From the NCBI GenBank assembly GCA_902776365.1, contig CACYPU010000010.1, positions 1-64,000 on the forward strand: a DNA stretch of 64,000 nt. The letters are read 5' to 3'. This document shows, piece after piece, positions 59,001-64,000 of the stretch. Positions within the stretch are counted from its first letter, which is position 1; each line of letters begins with the position of its first letter. The translations under genes and the position numbers were made by a program. Origin of the DNA: an uncultured Bacteroidota bacterium (lineage in GTDB: Bacteria; Bacteroidota; Bacteroidia; Bacteroidales; P3). The notes under the pieces were generated by a model. The model was not told the DNA's origin. It did no database searches and was given only the letters and a program-made list of their open reading frames with translations.

Positions 59001-59475
59001 AGGCAGCGGTTTTCTGCTCGATGGCAGCCAACAATAATTCTGAATTCTGTGCCGAAGGCTGCGAACACCTTGAAACATCAAGATATTGCAGTGAGTCAAT
59101 TCTGAATTCTGAATTTCCGGAAACACCATCCATCAGCTGCAGGAGGTTCAGCAGCTTGTCGCTCACCTCGGGGAAATGGCGTCCGATGATGCGTGCCGCC
59201 TGCGGCCGGTCGATACACTTGCCGAGGCCGTGCATCTTCAGCAGCGGACGGATTACCAGCCAAGCCACCACAGCCGCCACCGCAGCCAGGCCTCCCCAGA
59301 AGAGGAGCGCCCTCGCCGTCGGCGACATCCAGCCGAAATGCTCCAGCAGCACCAGTGCCAGAAACAGCGTCAGCACGATGCCCACAGCATACAGCACACC
59401 TTTCAGCAGGAGGTTCTTGTAATACTTCCTGATGAAGGCATCCAAAGCCTGCAATATGTCCGTCTGCGGTTTCAT
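56011..59475 (-). CDS. DUF4175 family coiled-coil membrane protein
   Basis: The protein has 1,154 residues from the ATG at 59475 (an in-frame ATG at 59502 is possible). Two or three N-terminal helices (LLLKGVLYAVGIVLTLFLAL; ALLFWGGLAAVAAVVAWLVI; a third near 190-210) anchor it. A periplasmic beta region runs to about residue 500. A very long Gln/Glu/Lys-rich coiled coil follows (QEEINEMMRRLVDKKELNWQ; KDLQQIQQKQKQVREMMQQM and on to about 1100). DUF4175 proteins are widespread in Bacteroidetes; the function is unknown. The N-terminal part includes NSEFRIDSLQYLD and AQNSELLLA, encoded by AATTCTGAATTC repeats. The coiled-coil DNA contains parS-like site 3. Confidence 0.9.
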   Translation of the reverse strand: MKPQTDILQALDAFIRKYYKNLLLKGVLYAVGIVLTLFLALVLLEHFGWMSPTARALLFWGGLAAVAAVVAWLVIRPLLKMHGLGKCIDRPQAARIIGRHFPEVSDKLLNLLQLMDGVSGNSEFRIDSLQYLDVSRCSQPSAQNSELLLAAIEQKTAALRPIPFLNAINLRANRKYLRYALPPLAVIVLLLLVAPSVITEPVKRIADYNTVYERPAPFRFIVTTDSLQVISGSDYELTVEVDGEALPNEVNIIVDGRRHRMTKLSKERFAFTFKQVRQSLGFSMEGGGVTSPEYRLEMLPNPSVVSFRMLLSYPAYTGRMPETVVNLGDAAVPEGTVVKWLFQTQDAQEMAFFVDSVPTRLESDASGRMEITRRVMQTINYAFCVSSRYSTSDTLRYSLSAITDAVPMIVVEEMVDSLHPDRRLFRGRIKDDYGFSSLVFVHKTENSSDASRNSVSEAKIALNGESSQEFFFSFNTAELTLAPGDELTYYFEVSDNDAIHGPKKARSQVFEIKIPSAEELDQILERSSNEVRESAETQMSELQKMQEEINEMMRRLVDKKELNWQDKKDLQQIQQKQKQVREMMQQMQQQIQENNRLEQKYREQSEQLMEKQRELDRLMNEVMDEKMKETMAEIERMMQELDKKKVQQELEQLKLDNAELEKQLDQNIELMKRLELEKKVEQTIQKMDKLAEDQRNVSRETEQAKDKNNEQLQQKQQELNNRFQELKNDIKQIQQDYKNLDPSTDFKVPEELEKQVEQHQQEAQRNLQKGKNKEAGKQQKEAADEMEQLSEALAEAQVEAEQEDLAEDAEQVRQLLKNLVKLSFNQEELITAVNSIYIQDPKYQTIITRQNRIKDDFRNVEDSLRSMARRQLNVASAITKELASVNNNVNASLNRLLELNQSFYGSYRNSQAAQSMQYSMTSLNNLALVLAESLDQMQNQMRQNSQKQKSGQCRNKGKSQSQCSNPGKGKPSPKSMRQMQEELNKQMEALKKQLDKQGNKQGGRHQIGQGQSMSEEFAKMAAQQEMIRRMMQEYGQELKQGNAGNTQLAREIDQLLQQMEQTETDLVNRTITQQTIKRQQQIMTRLLEHEKAEMQREKEERRESHEAGDLYSQPSPAELEKYNKQFKSASDQLRTVPPTLSPYYREKVNDYFYR
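57373..57388. other. parS-like site 3
   Basis: TGTTTCACGCGAAACA, inside the DUF4175 gene (encoding NVSRETEQ), differs from the perfect parS palindrome TGTTTCACGTGAAACA by one base. Confidence 0.75.
59035..59116. repeat. AATTCTGAATTC repeats inside the DUF4175 gene
   Basis: Two in-frame blocks (59035-59050 and 59097-59116) of AATTCTGAATTCTG units; same family as 3755-3782 and 31029-31169. Confidence 0.7.
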
Positions 59476-59584
59476 CAGAAAAAGAAAACGCAACAATATC
59501 ATTTTTATTATGGAACACGGGGAGAAAAAAAGAGGGCGTCCTTTTCAGACAACCCTCTCTGTGTTTTTAGGGAAAAGGAAGCTG

Positions 59585-60013
59585 TTATTCGATATTACCG
59601 AAATTGATGTATTTCTCGGTGATTTTTTTGGCCTCTTCCTCGTTCTCCGTGGCCCATTTGGTCCATTTCTCCTGGTAGGTAGCCATCTTCTCCTGGAGGG
59701 CTTTCTCGTCGGCATACTTGGAGTCGAACTCGGCAGCCACCTTGTTGATTTCCTCCTGGGTGATACCGCTCACGTCCATTTTCATCATCTCGGAAGTGAG
59801 TTTCATCATAGCCTCATAGCCTTCGGCGCTGGGTTCCTGCTCCATGATGTTGACCATCTGGTCGCTCATTTTAACCATCTGAAGGGCCTTGCTGTCGTCG
59901 GCCTTGATTTCGTTTTTGGTGGTCTTGCCATCCTTGCTGACGGTGTCGCCACCGCAGGCGACCATCATGCCCACGAGGGCAATCATGGCAAAGAAAGAAA
60001 AAACTTTTTTCAT
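59585..60013 (-). CDS. Small lipoprotein of unknown function
   Basis: The 142-residue protein has a lipobox (MVAC-G, cysteine 20 of MKKVFSFFAMIALVGMMVAC) and a charged helical body (MVKMSDQMVNIMEQEPSAEG; EFDSKYADEKALQEKMATYQ). No family was recognised. The ATG at 60013 gives the best signal peptide; another ATG lies at 60022. Confidence 0.75.
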   Translation of the reverse strand: MKKVFSFFAMIALVGMMVACGGDTVSKDGKTTKNEIKADDSKALQMVKMSDQMVNIMEQEPSAEGYEAMMKLTSEMMKMDVSGITQEEINKVAAEFDSKYADEKALQEKMATYQEKWTKWATENEEEAKKITEKYINFGNIE

Positions 60014-60123
60014 TTTATACATTTTTTAATTAACAATTTGACTTATAAAAAAATACGTCATTTACCATTTCATGTATGGAATACAAATATACGAAAAAAT
60101 GCTGACACTTGCGGTTTTTTTCG

Positions 60124-60131
60124 TAACTTTG
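60124..60131 (+). promoter_or_regulatory. Promoter core of the second SDR gene
   Basis: TAACTTTG matches TAnnTTTG, 17 bases before the ATG at 60149. A divergent minus-strand core TATATTTG is at 60084-60091 for the lipoprotein gene. Confidence 0.55.
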
Positions 60132-60148
60132 CAAAAAAATTGGAAAAC

Positions 60149-60949
60149 ATGCAACAGATCATCATCATCACCGGCGCCTCGTCGGGCTTCGGGAAGGCCA
60201 CGGGCGAGCTGCTGGCTTCGAAAGGTCACACCGTCTACGGCCTTTGCCGCCGCGAGATGCAGGATACCACTATAAAGTACCGCCAATGCGATGTGCGCAA
60301 CCGCGAGCAGATAGCCGCTGTGGTGGCCGATATCGTCAAGGAGCAGGGTAGGGTAGACGTGCTGGTGAACAACGCCGGCATGGGCATCGGCGGCGCCCTC
60401 GAGTTGGCCACCGAGGAGGAGATAGACCTCCAGATGGGCACCAACTTCATGGGGTGCGTGAACATGTGCCAAGCCGTGCTGCCCTATATGCGCAAGGCTC
60501 GCAAGGGCAAGATTATCAACCTCAGCTCCATCGGCGGCGTGATGGGCTTGCCGTACCAAGGCTTCTACTCGGCCTCGAAGTTCGCCATTGAGGGCTTCAC
60601 GGAGGCTCTGAGCGCCGAGGTGCGGGGATTCGGCATCAAGGTGTCGATGGTGGAGCCGGGCGACTTCGCCACAGGCTTCACGGGCAGCCGCAAGAACAGC
60701 CAGGCGACGATGGATGACCCCGACTACGGCCCTATCTTCCGCCGTTCGCTCGACATCATCGAGAAGGAAGAGAACGGAGGCCTGCAACCCGAGGTGCTGG
60801 CACGCCGCATCGCCAAGATGGTGGAACAGAAGAACCCGCCGCTACGCAAGGTGGTGGCCAACCTGGAGCAGAAACTCTCGGTGGTCATCAAGCGGGTGCT
60901 GACGGGCAACCAAATGGTGGGGATTTTGAGAGGATACTATAAGTCTTGA
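60149..60949 (+). CDS. SDR family oxidoreductase
   Basis: The 266-residue classical short-chain dehydrogenase has ITGASSGFGKATGELLASKG, NNAGMGIGGALELAT, the catalytic Ser in NLSSIGGVMGLPYQGF and YSASKFAIEGF. The later VEPGDFATGFTGSR region resembles 17-beta-hydroxysteroid/retinol-type SDRs; the substrate is unknown. The frame is open far upstream, but the promoter and the conserved N-terminus set the start at 60149. Confidence 0.88.
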   Translation: MQQIIIITGASSGFGKATGELLASKGHTVYGLCRREMQDTTIKYRQCDVRNREQIAAVVADIVKEQGRVDVLVNNAGMGIGGALELATEEEIDLQMGTNFMGCVNMCQAVLPYMRKARKGKIINLSSIGGVMGLPYQGFYSASKFAIEGFTEALSAEVRGFGIKVSMVEPGDFATGFTGSRKNSQATMDDPDYGPIFRRSLDIIEKEENGGLQPEVLARRIAKMVEQKNPPLRKVVANLEQKLSVVIKRVLTGNQMVGILRGYYKS

Positions 60950-61035
60950 AAGGTGAAAGGTAAAAGGTAAAAGGTGAGAGGTGAGAACTAAGAACTAAGT
61001 GGGGAGTGAAAGGGGAGTGAGAGGGGAGTGAGGGT
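60950..61035. repeat. GGTGAAAGG and GGGGAGTGA repeats
   Basis: The stop codon of the SDR lies within the first unit. Six GGTGAAAGG-like units are followed by AGAACTA units and then GGGGAGTGAGA units. Confidence 0.75.
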
Positions 61036-61059
61036 GACAATAGCAAAAGTTGAAAAAAA

Positions 61060-61083
61060 GATGTCCCGAATATTCGGGACATC
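61060..61083. terminator. Bidirectional terminator
   Basis: A perfect 24-base palindrome (GATGTCCCGAAT and its inverse) has an A-run on the left and TTTT on the right. It separates the SDR (+) from the small membrane protein gene (-). Confidence 0.88.
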
Positions 61084-61106
61084 TTTTACAATAATAGAAT
61101 AACGGC

Positions 61107-61379
61107 TTACATCATGCTGGCGACGGTGCCGGCAGCAGCACCCATGATGATGATTGCGACCACGAAGAAGATGCCGCTGATAATCAAACCGGCAATGGCG
61201 AGACCTTTCTTGACGTTCTTCTTGATGACACCAATGAGGGAGAAGATCAAGCCGAGGGTCAACATGATCCAGTTGAGGATGGGAACCCAGCAGAAGACGG
61301 CTCCAACAAGAGCGCATACAAAACCGGCAGTGCCAAGGCCATTGTTACGTTTTTCCATGGGGACGTTGTTTTCTTCCAT
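61107..61379 (-). CDS. Small DUF4190-like membrane protein
   Basis: The 90-residue protein has two hydrophobic helices: GTAGFVCALVGAVFCWVPIL with LTLGLIFSLIGVI, and AIAGLIISGIFFVVAIIIMG. This resembles DUF4190-type small proteins. The ATG at 61379 (MEENNVPMEKRNNG) is chosen. The function is unknown. Its message has a structured leader of about 110 bases. Confidence 0.75.
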   Translation of the reverse strand: MEENNVPMEKRNNGLGTAGFVCALVGAVFCWVPILNWIMLTLGLIFSLIGVIKKNVKKGLAIAGLIISGIFFVVAIIIMGAAAGTVASMM

Positions 61380-61414
61380 TTTTTTATCCCTTATTCGTGT
61401 CGGGAGCAACCTCT

Positions 61415-61462
61415 ATCGGGCTAGGGGAAACTTTGTAGCAACCTGCGCAGGCCTAACCCGAT
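61415..61462 (-). promoter_or_regulatory. Structured 5' leader element
   Basis: ATCGGGTTAGG (61462-61452, minus) pairs with CCTAGCCCGAT (61425-61415), enclosing a CCTGCGCAGG palindrome (61451-61442) and the loop GTTGCTACAAAGTTTCC. It lies between the promoter at 61496-61527 and the start codon at 61379. It is a candidate cis-regulatory RNA that does not match a riboswitch known to me. Confidence 0.5.
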
Positions 61463-61495
61463 TTCCTGCCCAATTGCCGTTGTTCTTTTCGGGTG

Positions 61496-61527
61496 CAAAA
61501 TTATGAAAAAATTTCTTAACTGCAAAA
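61496..61527 (-). promoter_or_regulatory. Promoter of the small membrane protein gene
   Basis: On the minus strand TTTTG (61527-61523), 19 bases, then TAATTTTG (61503-61496): a full consensus. The remaining gap to 61632 holds no gene. Confidence 0.75.
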
Positions 61528-61632
61528 TTTTTTCGTAAAATTTCTTAAAATATTTTTTCAATAATTACGCCATATCACTCATAATGAGGACACTAAAAAG
61601 AACACTTTTCCCGTTCCCCAGACAAGCGCCGT

Positions 61633-62328
61633 CTATTCCTCCTGCTCGTCGGAATCCTCAGATTCCTTTTTTTGAGTGGGTTGGGGGTCCCAAGGCTCGT
61701 TGCACAACACCCAGATGGGTGGGGTTCGGTACAGTTTACGGCCAAAAGTATGAAATTGCTTCAGGGTTTCAGGCATACCACATAGGGAACTATCGTAATT
61801 CCCATCCTCATCCAGAGGTGCAGCTATCGACGCAGGGGCGGGACTACCCATGCGACCACTTAGGTTCCACAAACGCGGGTCGTCAGGGCTGGTAATCAAT
61901 AGGCCCATCCTGTAGAGCAAATTCCGTGTGCCACGTATATTCACGGGCTGCAGCCATACTATATTGGGATGATTGGGAGGTAGGGGAAGCTCGCCAACAC
62001 CGGCAGGGGGCGGCGTGACGATACTACGCACGCGGCTGTCGCGTCTCAAACTCAACCCTTTGTAGCACATCATGGTGTCGCCAAACTGGGTGACGAGGAA
62101 GGTGTAGCTTCCTGCCGTAAGGGTCGGCATCACAAAGCGTCCGTCATAGTCGGTGAAGGCCGAAGCCACACAGTGTCCCTCCTGCAGCAGCTGCACATTG
62201 CACAAGGGCAACACGTTGCCGTCCACCTCATTGACTACAATGCCCTCCACCGTCAGGCTGTCGACCTGCGAACGGGCGACGACCGCAACCGTCAGCGCCA
62301 TCAAAGCTATGAGAAAACGAGGCTTCAT
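61633..62328 (-). CDS. Exported carboxypeptidase-regulatory-like domain protein
   Basis: The 231-residue protein has a signal peptide (MKPRFLIALMALTVAVVARSQ). A CarboxypepD_reg-like beta-sandwich follows (residues 25-95: LTVEGIVVNEVDGNVLPLCN; DYDGRFVMPTLTAGSYTF), with a Pro-rich linker and a less conserved tail ending in acidic residues. It probably binds or presents at the cell surface. It starts 41 bases after the sigma-factor gene and is likely in its operon. Confidence 0.78.
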   Translation of the reverse strand: MKPRFLIALMALTVAVVARSQVDSLTVEGIVVNEVDGNVLPLCNVQLLQEGHCVASAFTDYDGRFVMPTLTAGSYTFLVTQFGDTMMCYKGLSLRRDSRVRSIVTPPPAGVGELPLPPNHPNIVWLQPVNIRGTRNLLYRMGLLITSPDDPRLWNLSGRMGSPAPASIAAPLDEDGNYDSSLCGMPETLKQFHTFGRKLYRTPPIWVLCNEPWDPQPTQKKESEDSDEQEE

Positions 62329-62369
62329 AATTCATGAATTTGTCAGATTAACACATTAACGCATTCTAT

Positions 62370-63359
62370 CTATATCCTCATCTTTATCCAAAGAGTGTCG
62401 CCGGCATAGAGATTGTACTGGTAGATGCCGTAGAAACAGCCTAATTTTGAGGGGAGCTCGAAAGTACATATCCCTTGGCAACGTTTCGAAGAGACCACAC
62501 GGCCGTACCTGTCGTAGAAGACCACCCATTCGCCGTCTAGACCGCTGACGGTGAGTATGCTGCCCGTGATGGCGATGGTCGCTGGACGCAGCTGTCGGAC
62601 AGAGGGTGGAGGAGGGGCTTCACCGAAACTGATAAAATCCGTTGACGAAAAGTTGATGTGCTCTATGGGCGGCTGCACTTCCCTTGCCTCGGGCACAGAG
62701 GATTCTTCCTGAGGCTGCACACTATCAATCTCTACGGGCGGGGCAGGGGAGGGGACGGCGGGGACGTTGACAGGGACAGTGTCCTCCGCCGCCGGCTCGC
62801 CACTGTTGAAGACCCGCTGCCTCCACTGTGGCACCACGGCCACGGCGACAGTGCTGGCCACAAGCAACAAAAGCGCCAGCAGCATCGCCTTGCGGGCCTT
62901 CACCACCGCACGGTGCATGCGCTGGTAGACGGTGTCGTGGCTGAGGTTCATCAGATTGGCAATCTCTTTGGTCTTATAACCCTCAAGATAGAGACTCACC
63001 AAGCGTTGCTCCTCGGGGCTGAGGGCGGCCATCAACTCCTCTATCTCCTCCTGTGTATGCCGAGTGTCCTCGTCGGCCACGGTTTCCTCCAGCAGGGTGG
63101 TTAACGGCTGCATGGGAGGCTTCTGGAGACGGCGCTGGAGGTCGAGGGTAGAGCGGCACTGCCAGTAGATCCAGGCGCGTTTCTCGGCGGGAGTGGCGTC
63201 GGGCCGCAGAGCGTCGAAATGGAGCCACAGGGCGATGGAGACCTCCTGCACCAGGTCGTTGCAGCGGTCCCAGTTGCCTCTGGCCCTGAACCAGCACATG
63301 CGCCACACCAGCGGGCGGTAGCGCTCCAGCATCTCGGTATATGCCCTCTGTCTGTCCAT
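62370..63359 (-). CDS. Membrane-tethered ECF-type sigma factor fusion
   Basis: The protein has 329 residues from the ATG at 63359. Residues 1-155 are an ECF sigma-70 factor: region 2 (AYTEMLERYRPLVWRMCWF; NDLVQEVSIALWLHFD) and region 4 (LSPEEQRLVSLYLEGYKTKE; IANLMNLSHDTVYQRMHRAV). A transmembrane helix follows at 158-176 (AMLLALLLLVASTVAVAVV), then a Pro/Glu-rich linker. The last 73 residues form a beta domain with ITGSILTVSGLDGEWVVFYD and RYGRVVSSK, resembling a T9SS sorting-domain fold. One chain would thus sense outside and regulate transcription inside; release by proteolysis is an inference. Confidence 0.85.
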   Translation of the reverse strand: MDRQRAYTEMLERYRPLVWRMCWFRARGNWDRCNDLVQEVSIALWLHFDALRPDATPAEKRAWIYWQCRSTLDLQRRLQKPPMQPLTTLLEETVADEDTRHTQEEIEELMAALSPEEQRLVSLYLEGYKTKEIANLMNLSHDTVYQRMHRAVVKARKAMLLALLLLVASTVAVAVVPQWRQRVFNSGEPAAEDTVPVNVPAVPSPAPPVEIDSVQPQEESSVPEAREVQPPIEHINFSSTDFISFGEAPPPPSVRQLRPATIAITGSILTVSGLDGEWVVFYDRYGRVVSSKRCQGICTFELPSKLGCFYGIYQYNLYAGDTLWIKMRI

Positions 63360-63435
63360 CTCTATAAATATAATACACATCCAACGCCGAAAATCTGACA
63401 TTGGATGTGCAAAAATACGAAATAATTTTTTCTCT

Positions 63436-64000
63436 CTACCTAATCACCACTACTTTCTGCAACGGGCGGGTGCCAATTTTGACCAGGTAGACACCCGGAG
63501 CAGGAACCCTGAGGCTACAACGACCACGGGCGATGCCGTCGGCCACCTGGCGGCCCTCCATGTCGTAGACCACTACCACCTCACCCTCTGCACCCTCGAC
63601 GACGATGTTCTGATAGGCGGCACTAAAGATGCTCACCTCCGGCAGCTCCACCTCGGGCACCGCCTCGCAGTCGTCTTGGATATTCACAAAATAGTTCCAG
63701 TAAGGGGCGTTGCGGTAGGCCGCGACGCTGCCACAGGGGACGATGAGGACAAGGTTGCGGTTCATCTGCTTAAAGGTGTTGGCAAAGGCCACGGGCGGCA
63801 CCGGGGCAAGGGAGATGAGGGTGTCAATGTTTCGGCACTGGAAGAAGGCGGCCTCGCCAATATGGGTGAGACCTGCAGGTAACGTGAGTGTCGTAAGTTC
63901 CCAGCACTCGTGGAACGCCGCAGAGTCGATATACACCACCGTGGAGGGGATATTCACCTCCTCCAAGCCTGTGCAGCCAAAGAAGGTTTGGAAACGGATG
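63436..64000 (-). CDS. BspA-like leucine-rich repeat T9SS protein, 3' part
   Basis: The frame runs past the right edge, so the 5' part is missing. The visible part reads GCTGLEEVNIPSTVVYIDSA, AFHECWELTTLTLPAGLTHI and AAFFQCRNIDTLISLA, typical LRR_5/BspA repeats. A domain with VPCGSVAAYRNAPYWNYF and a type A sorting domain (VVVYDMEGRQVADG, GVYLVKIG, QKVVVIR) follow. It is probably a surface adhesin. Confidence 0.88.
   Translation of the reverse strand, partial: IRFQTFFGCTGLEEVNIPSTVVYIDSAAFHECWELTTLTLPAGLTHIGEAAFFQCRNIDTLISLAPVPPVAFANTFKQMNRNLVLIVPCGSVAAYRNAPYWNYFVNIQDDCEAVPEVELPEVSIFSAAYQNIVVEGAEGEVVVVYDMEGRQVADGIARGRCSLRVPAPGVYLVKIGTRPLQKVVVIR

Noticed and set aside
52936..59502. oriC near mnmG and the parS-like sites
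   Set aside because: No cluster of DnaA boxes (TTATCCACA type), no dnaA gene and no AT-rich unwinding block was found here; the origin is probably nearby but outside the window.
59432..60148. Upstream extension of the second SDR frame
   Set aside because: It runs antisense through the lipoprotein gene and across the promoter; the Rossmann-fold start MQQIIIITGASSG is at 60149.

Overview
The window looks like a chromosomal segment of a Bacteroidales bacterium, probably an uncultured gut or rumen type. Three things point there. Several secreted proteins end in type IX secretion (T9SS) C-terminal sorting domains. Many genes carry the Bacteroidetes promoter core TAnnTTTG, sometimes with TTTG about 19-20 nt upstream. 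The families present (DUF4175, DUF5606, DUF2147, SurA/PpiD-like foldase, WbqC, NAD-linked PyrD/PyrK) are also typical. Coding density is high and the sequence is GC-rich, apart from one AT-rich island at about 39.8-45.2 kb. Assignments rest on reading motifs; no database search was run.

Layout. 1-6.6 kb: the end of a T9SS protein, two lysine/butyrate fermentation genes (kal, atoD) separated by a four-helix-bundle gene, a GtrA protein, an aspartate aminotransferase and a glycine/serine-rich exported protein. 6.8-21 kb: a long minus-strand housekeeping block (metG, DUF5606, an N-acetylglucosamine kinase-like gene, pyrD/pyrK, an LptF/G permease, rseP, dxr, an M23 peptidase, a PpiD-like foldase, cdd). 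21-24 kb: a UvrX-type Y-family polymerase with a YolD-like partner, then a dihydrouridine synthase. 24-29.6 kb: a giant modular T9SS protein. 29.7-37.8 kb: an SDR, smpB, aspartokinase and an RND efflux operon. 38.4-45.2 kb: a thioredoxin-like protein, then an array of orphan Rhs-tip toxin/immunity cassettes. 45.2-51.4 kb: aroB diverging from a U32 peptidase, an MntP-like protein, rsmA and a TPR protein, followed by two tRNA-Lys genes. 52-59.5 kb: WbqC and the mnmG/ybeY/ATPase/DUF4175 block, which contains three parS-like sites. 59.6-64 kb: a lipoprotein, a second SDR, a small membrane protein with a structured leader, a membrane-tethered sigma factor with a regulatory-domain protein, and the end of a BspA-like LRR T9SS protein.

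The main discovery is the Rhs array (40672-45163). It holds three consecutive short cassettes plus a fourth remnant. Each begins with the same arrangement: a TTG-started leader, a hairpin that covaries between copies, then the Rhs core motif. The three complete cassettes continue into unrelated AT-rich toxin tails, each followed within a few bases by a candidate immunity gene. One tail is an HExxH metallopeptidase. Another is a hydrophobic, probably membrane-active domain paired with an integral membrane immunity protein.

Two other patterns stand out. Families of short degenerate direct repeats fill intergenic gaps and also sit in frame inside conserved enzymes (aspartokinase, AroB, PyrK, the N-acetylglucosamine kinase-like protein, Dus, DUF4175). 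Three parS-like 16-mers around mnmG suggest that this part of the chromosome lies near the replication origin.
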